From contig JBCCHB010000017.1 in assembly GCA_039028975.1 (NCBI GenBank), positions 80,451 through 144,450 of the forward strand: DNA of 64,000 nt, in the 5' to 3' direction. This DNA is from JAHBNG01 sp039028975. GTDB lineage: Bacteria; Chloroflexota; Anaerolineae; Caldilineales; Caldilineaceae. How positions within the stretch are numbered: the first letter of the stretch is position 1; the number at the start of each line of letters is the position of its first letter. The notes beneath the pieces are model-generated. The model worked only from the letters and a program-made list of their open reading frames with translations. It had not been told where the DNA came from and searched no databases. This document shows, piece after piece, positions 34,277 to 44,800 of this stretch. Made by a program: the position numbers and the translations under genes.

Positions 34277-37200
34277 ATGATCCGGTTAGATGGGGTATGT
34301 GACGTAGACATTCTGGAACGGGCACTCCAGATTGTACTCCAGCGCCATGAAGCCCTTCATCTGAGATTTAGCGCTGATGGGACCTACCAGGAAAAGGGAA
34401 ATCCACTGCGGCTGGAAATGCCACGCACAGATTTGTCGTCTCTGTCTCAAACGGAGCAGGATCAGGCGCTTTTAGAGATTTATAGACGCTTTGGTCGCAC
34501 ACCATTTGATCTAGCTAATGGCCCAATTGTTCGTCTAGAAATTGTTACATGTTCCGAGATTGAGCATCGCCTTGTTGTTGCTTGTCACCACATTGCCTGT
34601 GACGGCTGGTCTTGGAATGTTCTACTGCAAGAAGTTGGGACGGTTTACGCGGCCCTTTACAATGGCCAAGCATATCAGCTGGATAAAGTTTTTCAATTCA
34701 GCAGTTATGTTGTGGCAGAGCTTCAGCGCCACACCAAGGATTCGGTCCAACGTTCTTATGCGTATTGGATCAAGCAATTCGAAGAGCAGCCGCCCCTTAT
34801 TGAGCTGCCAACCGATCGGACCAGACCATCGCTTCGTTCGTATACTGGTGGTACCGTCACCCACTACTTTGATTCACAGGTCTATGCTGCTATCAAAGAT
34901 GCTTCGGCCGTAGAGAAGCAGAGCCTCTTTACTTTCCTCTTCTCAGCCTTTAACTTGCTGCTGGCCAAGCTGTCATCTCAGAATGATATTGTGGTGACGG
35001 TTCCGGCCGCAGGCCAATTGAATGTTGGCGAGACAACGCTTGTGGGCTACTGCGTCAATCTGTTGCCTATCCGTGTCAGGCTCGATTTAACAATCTCCTT
35101 TAGCGATTTCCTCAGGGAGATCCAGTTAGCGATTTTGGATGCGTATGATCACCAAGAATCTACCTACAGCGGGATTGTCCATCGTCTGGAACTGCAGCGA
35201 GATCCAAGCCGACTTCCCCTCTCAGAAATCAATTTTAATATGGATCGGGATGATGCGGGAGTTGAATTTGGGCCATTGGATGTAACAGTTGCCCAAACAC
35301 CCAAAGAAGCAGTCTTCACGGATCTCTTCTTTAACATTAATGAGCATAGCGGGGGGTTAAAGGTCGATTGTGACTTCAACCGTTCGCTCTTCGATCAATC
35401 GACCATCGAACGCTGGATTGGGGCATATGAGTATCTACTTCACCAACTAGCAACTAACCCATCCCAAAGATTAGCGGACGTCTCGTTACTCACCCAAACC
35501 CAACGCAACCAGATATTGGTCGAGTGGAATAATACAGACGCAGGTTATCCCCAAGATGCTTTAATTCATACACTCTTTGAAGAACAGGCTGAGAAGAGTC
35601 CCAACACTACAGCGATTGTCTTTGAAAATCAGCAAGGTTTCGTTCAAACCATTACCTATGGTGAATTGAACAAAAGGGCCAATCAGTTGGCCAACTACCT
35701 GACCGCAGTGGGCGCCGGCCCCGACACATTGATCGGTCTTTGTGTACACCGCTCTATTGATATGATGGTTGGGTTATTGGGGATTCTCAAGGCTGGAGCT
35801 GGCTATGTACCCATGGATCCAATCTTTCCTGAAGAGCGGATACGGGCAATGATTGACGATGCAGGCCCCCTTCTCATCATCACAGAAGAGGACATCAGCG
35901 ATCTCTTTATGACGCTGGATACGCCCCAAATTCTCATCGATATGGAGTGGCAGATTATTGCAGAAGAAGGGCATGCCAATTTATTTAAGGCTGCTCAGCC
36001 TCACAATTTAGCCTATGTCATCTATACATCTGGTTCAACGGGTAAGCCCAAAGGCGTGCAGATTTCCCATCAAAGCGTCGTTAATTTCCTCTGCTCAATG
36101 GCTAAAGAGCCAGGGCTACATATAGAGGATACGATCCTCGCTGTGACCACCATCTCGTTTGACATTGCCGTTCTGGAGCTATTCCTCCCGCTCGCGGTTG
36201 GTGCTAAGGTGATTATTGCCAACCAAGAGAAGGCAGTCGATGCAGAATGGCTGATTCGGACAGTTTCTCAAGCTACTGTTATGCAGGCAACACCAGCGAC
36301 TTGGCAGATGCTGCTTAGTGCTGGGTGGTCTGGCCACGATAGTCTACGGGTTTTGGTGGGGGGTGAAGCCCTCTCTCAGGAGTTAGCCGAGCAGCTCTTG
36401 GAACGTTGCCATGAACTTTGGAATATGTATGGGCCTACCGAGACAACCATTTGGTCATCAGTTCAGAAAGTCGCAGGGTTTAACATAACTAAAGAGGGAA
36501 ACGACCCAACGTTACCAATGATCAGCGGCTCAGAATCGAGCGGGACTGTCTCCATTGGGCGGCCAATAGCCAATACCCAACTATACATATTGGATCAGCA
36601 GCTTCAGCCTGTGTCAGTCGGTGTTGTTGGGGATCTGTACATCGGTGGTGACGGATTGGCAAGAGGTTATCGTAACCGTCCTGAATTAACTATGGAAAAG
36701 TTTATTGAGAATCACCTCGGTGGAGGCAGACTCTACCATACCGGTGACCTGGCCCGTTATCGAACCGATGGGAGCATCGATTTCCTCGGGCGTAGCGATT
36801 TTCAGGTCAAAATCCGAGGATTCCGCATTGAATTGGGGGAGATCGAATCCGTTCTTGCCCGGCACCAAGCCATTGACGAGGCCGTTGTTAGCACATATGG
36901 CAAGTCACCCACAGACAAACAGCTTGTTGCTTACATACGCCTGCCTGACGATTGGAGTGGTGGTGCCAATAACATAGGTGAAATTCGCACCTATCTTCGG
37001 AAAGTGCTTCCGGAGTATATGATACCTGCCTACTTTGAAGTAGTAGATGCCTTTCCCTTGACCCCCAACGGCAAGGTTAATCGGCGCAGTCTTCCAGAAC
37101 CAACCATTAACTTAGTAAGCGAGGTCGAAAGTTTGATTCTGCCCCAAACAAAGGCAGAGAAGATTCTTGCCGGTGCATGGACGGATCTGTTGGGCATTGA

Positions 37201-40200
37201 AGACATCGGTGTCCACTCCAATTTCTTTGAGATTGGCGGTCATTCACTACGCGCTGTGCAACTGATTACGCGTCTTCGCGAGCAGCACGGAATCGAGATT
37301 GGGATTCGCGATATCTTCCGTACACCTGCATTGGTTGATTTGGCTAAAGTACTAGATCCACAAGTTGAAGAAATTACCCAACCAAACATTGATCTTGCAC
37401 AATTATACTCAGCTCCGTTTAAAAACCGGAGTTCTGTCTTCCCAGTAGAGGCTACGGAAAACACCGATTTTCAAAGCGACGGCAGTGTAGCTTCTTCGTA
37501 TTCGCTGATTGCCTCGCCGCTAAAGCCCGTCGGACGGGAGAAGTCTAGCCATCCTGTTTCAGCAGCCCAACGCCGCATCTGGTTCTTGGAAGAGTTGGAA
37601 GAGGAACTAGTTAGTTTCAATTTGCCATTTGCTGTTCGATTGCAAGGTGAGTTAAATAAAGAGGTGCTTCGTCGCAGTGTAGAAACGATTATCAATCGCC
37701 ATGAGGCCCTGCGTACCACGTTTACCATGGAGGACGGAAGGCCGGTACAAGTCATTGGGCCAGAGCAAAAATTAGACATTCCCGTAACGGACATATCTGA
37801 TTTATTGGCGAAGGTACGCGAACGTCAGCTCACTCAACTTCTGAGTGATGATGCCAATCGACCTTTCGATTTGGCAGAAGGACCTCTCTTTCGAACTCAG
37901 CTCATTCGGCTGGCGAAAGAAGAGCATGTCTTTCTCTTCAACGTTCATCACATCGTCTTTGATGGTTGGTCTTTGGGCTGCCTTTATCGAGAGTTGGATG
38001 TGCTCTATGCCACATATTTAGACGGGAAAGATGCCTCCTTGCCTGAGCTACCCGCCCAGTATGTTGACTTCACATACTGGCAGAACGAGCGCCTGGAGTC
38101 GCCCGAGTTGCAAAGACAGTTGGCTTACTGGACGGAGCAGTTGGCTGGTGCTCCACCGCTTTTGGAACTACCAACCGATATGCCGCGCCCTGCTCGCCAG
38201 CAATACAAAGGAGCGGCGCTACAAAAACGCATTTCCGGTGAGCTAACAACAGAGCTAAGAGCGTTCAGTCATCAGCAGGGTGCAAGTCTCTTTATGACCC
38301 TGTTTGCTGGGTTCCAAACGCTTTTGCACCGTTATGCCGACCAGGATGATATTCTCATTGGCTCTCCCGTTGCTGGGCGCAATCTGAGCGAACTAGAACC
38401 GCTCATGGGTATGTTTGTGAATACTCTAGTCTTGAGGACAAATTTTGAAGACGATCCAACATTCCTGGAACTGCTGCAGCAGGTTTCGGTTACGTCACTA
38501 GATGCGTTTGAACACCAAGAAGTACCTTTTGAAAAGTTAGTTGAAGCGCTCCAGCCTCAACGCAGTCGTAGCTACTCACCGCTCTTCCAAATTATGTTTG
38601 TTCTTCAAAACACGCCGCAAAGAGTGCCTGATTATATCGGTACACTGGGCGCATGGGAAGAAACCGTCGAGCACCGAGCCTCTATGTTGGACATGACCCT
38701 CTATATAACTGAGCTGGACGAGGGGATGGACCTGTGGTTAGAGTACAATACATCGCTCTTTGCCGAAAAGACCATAATGAGGATGCTCACTCATTTTGAG
38801 GCACTCCTCCATGGGATTCTACAGACGCCAACGGCTCGAGTCTCTACAATTCCCCTCTTGAGTGAGGCCGAGCGCGAACGGATACTCATTGCATGGAATG
38901 ATACAAGCGAGCCCTATCCGGAAGCCTGCCTCCATACACTCTTTGATGATCTGGCCATAAAGATGACCAATTCTGTGGCGGCCATCTTTCCTAGCAGTCA
39001 ACTCACTTACGGTGACTTGCAAAAGCGCTCCAATCAGTTGGCCAATTACTTGCTAAACCAGGGGTTGTCCAAAGGGACGTTGGTCGGCATCTGTGCGGAA
39101 CGTTCTCCTGAGATGCTGGTCGGTATCCTTGGTGTGCTCAAGGCTGGGGGGGCCTACGTCCCGTTGGATCCTTACTACCCTCCAGATCGGCTGGGCTTTA
39201 TGATGGAAGATTCAGGGTTATCACTACTCCTAACCCAACAAGTGCTGCTTGACAGTCTACCAAAGCATAATGCCCAGATTCTTTGTTTGGATCGGGATTG
39301 GCGGAAGATTGCCAATTCAGCTCAAACAACGCCTGCTGCAATTGCTCAACTGGATGATCCGGCTTATATCATCTACACCTCTGGCTCGACTGGTAGCCCC
39401 AAAGGGGTAATGGGTGTTCACAGAGCCACAGTGAATCGTTGCCAATGGATGTGGCGCGCATACCCCTTCCGACCCGATGAAGTATGTAGCCAAAAGACTA
39501 GCCTGAACTTCGTCGATTCTATTTGGGAGATCTTCGGACCATTGCTCCAGGGAATTCCAACAGTCTACATCCCGGATGCCATAGTCAAAGATCTAAATCA
39601 ATTTATCCGCAAGCTGGCTAAGGAGCGAGTCACCCGCTTAGTGGTTGTCCCATCTTTACTCAACACCATGTTAGATGCTGTGCCGGATCTGGCGGCACAA
39701 CTGCCGAAGCTATCCATATGGATAACCAGTGGTGAAACCTTAACGGTTGAACTAGCGGCCCAATTCAAGAGGCAACTGCCCGATCGCCTACTGCTCAATC
39801 TCTATGGTTCTTCCGAGGTTGCCGCAGATGTAACCTACTATGAAGTCAATGCGCCCGAGGAGCAGACGGTGATTCCTATCGGGCAACCGATTGCCAATGC
39901 CCAGATCTATCTGGTGGACACCGCCATGCAACCTGTACCCGTAGGAGTTGTTGGTGAGCTTTATGTGGGTGGTGATGTATTGGCCGCTGGCTATTTGAAC
40001 CGACCAGAGCTAACCGACGAACGTTTTGTTCCCAATCCATTTGGGGAAAATGAGTCTTATTTACTCTATAAGACGGGGGATTTGGGGCGCTATCGCTCTG
40101 ATGGCCAGATTGAGTATGTAGGACGGACCGACCACCAAGTCAAAATTCGCGGATTTAGAATTGAACTAGGCGAAGTGGAGTCGACCCTGGTCGCAGATAA

Positions 40201-41590
40201 GCAGATTCAGCAGGCCATTGTCATGGTGCGGGCAGAATCATCCTTGGGACCTCAGCTCGTGGCCTATGTTGTCAGCGACAATGAAGACGAGGTATATGTT
40301 AAGTCCATCTGTCAGCAGGCACTTCCAGAGTACATGGTACCTAGCCACATTGTTTTCCTTACAGAAATGCCGCTAACGCCAAATGGAAAGGTTGATCGAG
40401 TTGCGCTGCAATCAATCGAGCTGACGATGACACAAGAGGAGACCTATGTTGCCCCTCGCAACAATATTGAGGAGCACTTGGTCTATATCTGGGAGTCACT
40501 TTTAGATGTTCGCCCTATTGGCGTCAAAGATAATTTCTTCGACCTGGGGGGGCATTCCTTACTGGCCGTACAGTTTCTAGCTCGGGTACGAGATCTGACA
40601 GGGGAGGAGTTGGCGTTAACGACACTGTTGGATAGTCCTTCAATTGAAAGAATTGCTAATACATTAATGGCTCGTATGCCCATGGATGATGAGACAGAGC
40701 AAAGCCTGGATCAATCAGTTCCGCCAGCGAGAGAGATGACTATCAACGGCGCGTATGTTGAAAAAAGCAGTCGGAGCGCAACAGATACAAGTGGCTCCCC
40801 CTATCTGGTTCAGTTTGAAGAAGGCAAGCCTGGGGCCATGCCGATCTTTTGTGTCCATGGCGCTGGAGGGAATGTGTTGGTACTGCGAGAGCTATCTCGC
40901 CGCCTGGGAGCCGACATCCCTTTTTACGGTATCCAGGCGCGTGGCGTCGACGGCGTATCGCGGCCTCACAGCTCCATTGAGGGGATGGCCCAGGCATATA
41001 TCAATGCTATCCAAACCCTACAGCTAGATGGACCTTTTATTTTGGCTGGCTATTCTGGTGGCGGAACCGTTGCCTATGAAATGGCACGACGCCTGCAGGG
41101 AACTGACTCTCAGGTGCCCTTGGTAGTCTTCCTTGATACCTTTCACCCAGGCATAGGAGAAGAAACAACACCGCTTGCTTCGCATATCAAGGGGCTGTCT
41201 CGCCAAGGTGGAGAGTACCTAATCAGCAAACTGACGGATCGATTGGAGCAGCGACGCGTGGAAAAAGCGCGCAAGGAAAAGCTCACAAAGCTGTTGAGCA
41301 GCAGCGCAACCATCCCCATTGAGTTGCGAGATTATCACCTTGCATCAAATTTCATTACAGCAATGGATCACTACTCACCACGCCCGTATTCGGGCCGTAT
41401 ACTCCTCTTTAGAGCAGCCGAGACGTGGCCTATTTATGCTCATGCAGGGCCGGACCGAGGATGGTCTAAGCTCATTCCTGGTTTAACAATTCAGGAGGTG
41501 CCAGGTGATCATGAAAATTTGATTCTTGAGCCAAATGTAAAGACATTGGCTGAAGCATTCAAACAAAGTATCGATCTGTTGGTGACTTAA
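34277..41590 (+). CDS. Nonribosomal peptide synthetase, C-A-PCP-C-A-PCP-TE
   Basis: Length is 2437 residues from this ATG. The C-domain homology begins upstream in the same frame (from 34166), so the real protein is probably longer or fused to the AMT. Domains: C1 (HHIACDG near 102), A1 (~460-930; YTSGSTGKPKG near 582), PCP1 (GGHS near 986), C2 (~1091-1520; HHIVFDG near 1222), A2 (~1575-2020; YTSGSTGSPKG near 1698), PCP2 (GGHS near 2092) and a thioesterase (~2180-2437; GYSGGG near 2256, GDHENL near 2411). By alignment to GrsA, A1 reads D-I-L-Q-L-G-M-I-W-K, near the glycine code; A2 reads V-D-W-V-I-S-L-A-D-K, the beta-alanine code. The TE should release the product by hydrolysis or cyclisation. 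There is no epimerase, tailoring enzyme or phosphopantetheinyl transferase nearby. Confidence 0.96.
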   Translation: MIRLDGVCDVDILERALQIVLQRHEALHLRFSADGTYQEKGNPLRLEMPRTDLSSLSQTEQDQALLEIYRRFGRTPFDLANGPIVRLEIVTCSEIEHRLVVACHHIACDGWSWNVLLQEVGTVYAALYNGQAYQLDKVFQFSSYVVAELQRHTKDSVQRSYAYWIKQFEEQPPLIELPTDRTRPSLRSYTGGTVTHYFDSQVYAAIKDASAVEKQSLFTFLFSAFNLLLAKLSSQNDIVVTVPAAGQLNVGETTLVGYCVNLLPIRVRLDLTISFSDFLREIQLAILDAYDHQESTYSGIVHRLELQRDPSRLPLSEINFNMDRDDAGVEFGPLDVTVAQTPKEAVFTDLFFNINEHSGGLKVDCDFNRSLFDQSTIERWIGAYEYLLHQLATNPSQRLADVSLLTQTQRNQILVEWNNTDAGYPQDALIHTLFEEQAEKSPNTTAIVFENQQGFVQTITYGELNKRANQLANYLTAVGAGPDTLIGLCVHRSIDMMVGLLGILKAGAGYVPMDPIFPEERIRAMIDDAGPLLIITEEDISDLFMTLDTPQILIDMEWQIIAEEGHANLFKAAQPHNLAYVIYTSGSTGKPKGVQISHQSVVNFLCSMAKEPGLHIEDTILAVTTISFDIAVLELFLPLAVGAKVIIANQEKAVDAEWLIRTVSQATVMQATPATWQMLLSAGWSGHDSLRVLVGGEALSQELAEQLLERCHELWNMYGPTETTIWSSVQKVAGFNITKEGNDPTLPMISGSESSGTVSIGRPIANTQLYILDQQLQPVSVGVVGDLYIGGDGLARGYRNRPELTMEKFIENHLGGGRLYHTGDLARYRTDGSIDFLGRSDFQVKIRGFRIELGEIESVLARHQAIDEAVVSTYGKSPTDKQLVAYIRLPDDWSGGANNIGEIRTYLRKVLPEYMIPAYFEVVDAFPLTPNGKVNRRSLPEPTINLVSEVESLILPQTKAEKILAGAWTDLLGIEDIGVHSNFFEIGGHSLRAVQLITRLREQHGIEIGIRDIFRTPALVDLAKVLDPQVEEITQPNIDLAQLYSAPFKNRSSVFPVEATENTDFQSDGSVASSYSLIASPLKPVGREKSSHPVSAAQRRIWFLEELEEELVSFNLPFAVRLQGELNKEVLRRSVETIINRHEALRTTFTMEDGRPVQVIGPEQKLDIPVTDISDLLAKVRERQLTQLLSDDANRPFDLAEGPLFRTQLIRLAKEEHVFLFNVHHIVFDGWSLGCLYRELDVLYATYLDGKDASLPELPAQYVDFTYWQNERLESPELQRQLAYWTEQLAGAPPLLELPTDMPRPARQQYKGAALQKRISGELTTELRAFSHQQGASLFMTLFAGFQTLLHRYADQDDILIGSPVAGRNLSELEPLMGMFVNTLVLRTNFEDDPTFLELLQQVSVTSLDAFEHQEVPFEKLVEALQPQRSRSYSPLFQIMFVLQNTPQRVPDYIGTLGAWEETVEHRASMLDMTLYITELDEGMDLWLEYNTSLFAEKTIMRMLTHFEALLHGILQTPTARVSTIPLLSEAERERILIAWNDTSEPYPEACLHTLFDDLAIKMTNSVAAIFPSSQLTYGDLQKRSNQLANYLLNQGLSKGTLVGICAERSPEMLVGILGVLKAGGAYVPLDPYYPPDRLGFMMEDSGLSLLLTQQVLLDSLPKHNAQILCLDRDWRKIANSAQTTPAAIAQLDDPAYIIYTSGSTGSPKGVMGVHRATVNRCQWMWRAYPFRPDEVCSQKTSLNFVDSIWEIFGPLLQGIPTVYIPDAIVKDLNQFIRKLAKERVTRLVVVPSLLNTMLDAVPDLAAQLPKLSIWITSGETLTVELAAQFKRQLPDRLLLNLYGSSEVAADVTYYEVNAPEEQTVIPIGQPIANAQIYLVDTAMQPVPVGVVGELYVGGDVLAAGYLNRPELTDERFVPNPFGENESYLLYKTGDLGRYRSDGQIEYVGRTDHQVKIRGFRIELGEVESTLVADKQIQQAIVMVRAESSLGPQLVAYVVSDNEDEVYVKSICQQALPEYMVPSHIVFLTEMPLTPNGKVDRVALQSIELTMTQEETYVAPRNNIEEHLVYIWESLLDVRPIGVKDNFFDLGGHSLLAVQFLARVRDLTGEELALTTLLDSPSIERIANTLMARMPMDDETEQSLDQSVPPAREMTINGAYVEKSSRSATDTSGSPYLVQFEEGKPGAMPIFCVHGAGGNVLVLRELSRRLGADIPFYGIQARGVDGVSRPHSSIEGMAQAYINAIQTLQLDGPFILAGYSGGGTVAYEMARRLQGTDSQVPLVVFLDTFHPGIGEETTPLASHIKGLSRQGGEYLISKLTDRLEQRRVEKARKEKLTKLLSSSATIPIELRDYHLASNFITAMDHYSPRPYSGRILLFRAAETWPIYAHAGPDRGWSKLIPGLTIQEVPGDHENLILEPNVKTLAEAFKQSIDLLVT

Positions 41591-41648
41591 ATGGATTCAA
41601 TCATTATTCAGAGCAGATAGCGTTTGCATTAATTTCACGATTGCTCAT

Positions 41649-41681
41649 ACCTGACAGTGCCACCATGCCTGTCAGGTTTTG
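41649..41681 (+). terminator. Intrinsic terminator after the NRPS gene
   Basis: ACCTGACAG (41649-41657) pairs perfectly with CTGTCAGGT (41669-41677), followed by TTTG. It lies 58 bases past the NRPS stop and should close the biosynthetic operon before the giant secreted-protein gene. Confidence 0.7.
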
Positions 41682-41840
41682 TGCTAGTAATTTCTACATG
41701 AATTTTTGCCGAAGCAGATGCAATCTGCCGGCCAGAATAGTATAGATCTATTTGCACAAAGATTTACCCTGGTCTCAATCATTATTTCCTGGCTGTTGTA
41801 CCCAAAAGTGAAGATGTATTCAAAAAAAGGTTGTTCTAAG

Positions 41841-44800
41841 ATGTATAGTGTCAAAATTCGTAGACGGTTGTACTTGTTCCTTTCCTTTCTTTTCCTAGCC
41901 ACACCCCTTGGTATCTCACATCAAAACATCTACGGACAGGAAATTGAAGATCCCTCATCGACATCATTTCAAATCTTTGTTCCCCTCATAAGTGGTGAGC
42001 GTGTCACTACCCAAGAGAATCCACCCAATGCTACAGCCCCTCAGGGCGGAAATCTCCAAAATCATGACGATGAATATTGGGCAAGGTTGACGGAAAATGA
42101 GCCACGTTGGGAATCTCCAGGCACAGTCCGCGCGGCCGCAGCAAGTAATGTCGGTGGCGAATGGGGGCCGGTGATCACCTGGCCACATACACCAGTTTCC
42201 ATAGCTAACCTTCCTGACGGGCGAGTCCTCACTTGGTCGGGAAGCGAAAGAGAGCATTGGCCAAGTACGGAGCAGACCTACTCGGCGACCTGGGATCCGG
42301 CAACGGGGACCTTCTCTGAGTACTTCAACGACAATCACAACATGTTCTGCTCGGATTTGATTTCACTTGATGATGGACGGATTATGGCGCTAGGTGGCCG
42401 CAATACCGTTGTCTTTACCAGTATCTTTGACCCCGTCACCAATCAGTGGGCGCGAGTCCAAGATATGAATAGCAGCCGATGGTATCCTACTTCTACCACT
42501 CTGGCCGACGGTAGCGTCTTTACGGCCGTGGGCAAAGGTGGGCCCTATCCTGAACGCTGGAACGAAAGTAGTGGCTGGACCCGACTGACGGGGGTAAACC
42601 TCCAAGCACCAATCCTTAACTATGGTACAAACAAAGACGGTGCCGGCTGGTGGCCGCTTATGCACCTAGATCCCCGAGGGAACATCTTCCACTACGGCGC
42701 AACGCCTGTTATGCACAGCATCAATCCAAATGGCAATGGCTCTTTGACCACATTGGGAAATAGTAACTTAAGTTGGTATCCGGAAGAGGCTGTGGCTATT
42801 CTGTATGATGAAGGGAAAATCCTAGTTGCTGGCGGTGCACAAAATAGTGGAACCAATACCAGCAGCAACAAGGCCGCCATCATTGATATTAACAACCCAA
42901 CGCCTCAGATTACCACCATTGCATCTATGAACCATGCTCGCCAGTTTGCCAATGAAGTTGTGCTTCCTGACGGAACAGTCCTGGTCATTGGCGGGAATAC
43001 TTCTGGTACCAAATTCTCTGATAATGGAACCGTTTTAGACGCAGAACTATGGGATCCAACTACCCAAGGTTGGACATTACTCAACCCCATGTCTGTCCCT
43101 CGAAATTACCACTCGACTGCGATCCTATTAGTGGATGGACGCGTGCTGAGTGGTGGTGGGGGGTACTCATCCGGGAATCCCAACCACCCAGCAACCCACA
43201 CCGACGGTCAAGTCTTCTCACCTCCTTATCTCTTTGATGGCGCGGGTTCCCCTGTAGTTCGTCCTACTGTCACGAATGCACCAAATGTTGTTGGCATAGG
43301 TCAGTCCTTCAACGTCCAAGGGTCTAACAACATTGCTAGATTTACCATGATCCGTAATTCTGCCACAACCCACACCATGAATACGGGACAACGCTTCCTC
43401 GAGGTGCCGTTTACCCAGCTTTCCAGTGGGAACTTCCAGCTTACGGCTCACAGCAATGCCAATGTGCTACTACCCGGCTATTGGATGCTCTTCGGCCTTA
43501 CGAATGATGGTGTGCCATCAGTAGCCAAGATGGTTCAGGTGCGCATGTCAGTACCTACCGCAAGCACGCCTGGTCCCTATCGCTACGTCAAATTCGTGGC
43601 GGAATCAGAAGTCAATGGTAAGCCCTGGTCTTCGGCAGCGGAAGTGAATATTCTTGACGGGAATGGAGCGGCGATTAACCGAAGCGACTGGACGATTAGT
43701 GCGGATAGCGAGGAGACTGTCGGCGAAGATGGACGCGCAACTAATGCGATTGACGGCAATTCAAACTCCATATGGCACACGGAATGGTATGCCAATTCGG
43801 GAGATGACAACGATCCACCTCACCCGCATCAATTGATCATTGACATGGGAATAGGATATGAGCTAAGTGGATTGCGCTACCTGCCGCGGCCAGGTGGTGG
43901 AAATGGGACAATCTCTCAGTATAACGTTCAGCTCAGTGAAGATGGCGTCAACTGGAGTCTACCGGTTGCTCAGGGGACATTCGCCAACAATCAGGCTGAA
44001 AAACTCGTCTCCATTGATAGCGGGTCTGCCATATTCAACTTAGCACGTGGCAAAATCACCACCCAGTCGTCGACGGGGTTTGGTGGCGTTCCGAGTCGTG
44101 CTATCGATGGCGACAATGATGGTGTCTACAACAACGGATCGATTACCCATACACAAAACGAAGCCAACGCTTGGTGGGAGGTTGATTTAGGACGGCAGCA
44201 CAACCTTACAACCATCAGCCTTTGGAATCGCACCGACTGCTGTAGCAATCGCTTAAGCAATTTCCACGTATTTGTCTCGGATGACCCCTTTGATTCAACA
44301 AGCTTATCAGCCACTCAAAGCCAGGATGGCGTTACCGAACATCATTATCCTGGAGAGGCAGGCCGCACAACAGAGTTCACGATTAATCGTGCAGGGCGCT
44401 ATGTACGGGTTCAATTGGGTGGCACAAACTTCTTGCAGCTTGCCGAAGTCGAAATCTTTGGAACTTTGGATGTGCCGTCGGAACCAATCTCAATTGATCC
44501 ACTGACAACAACGCCGGCTCAGGTTAATACGGCAGTCAATTACATAGCCAGCGCCAGCGGCGGTCCAGCCCTTCAATACAAATGGGTATTTGGTGATGGA
44601 ACCGCTGAAACCACCTACTCTTCTTCACCAAATACCTCCCATACCTTTAACCAGCCAGGCAGGTATGAGGTTACCTTAACCGTTCAGAATGAAGGCGGAA
44701 ATGAGCAGAGTATTCAATTCTACCAAGCGATCTATACGCCTCAAGCGGCCAATCGTCCCATGAACTCTAGTACCGTTGCATATCAGGTCCGCAGCGGCAA

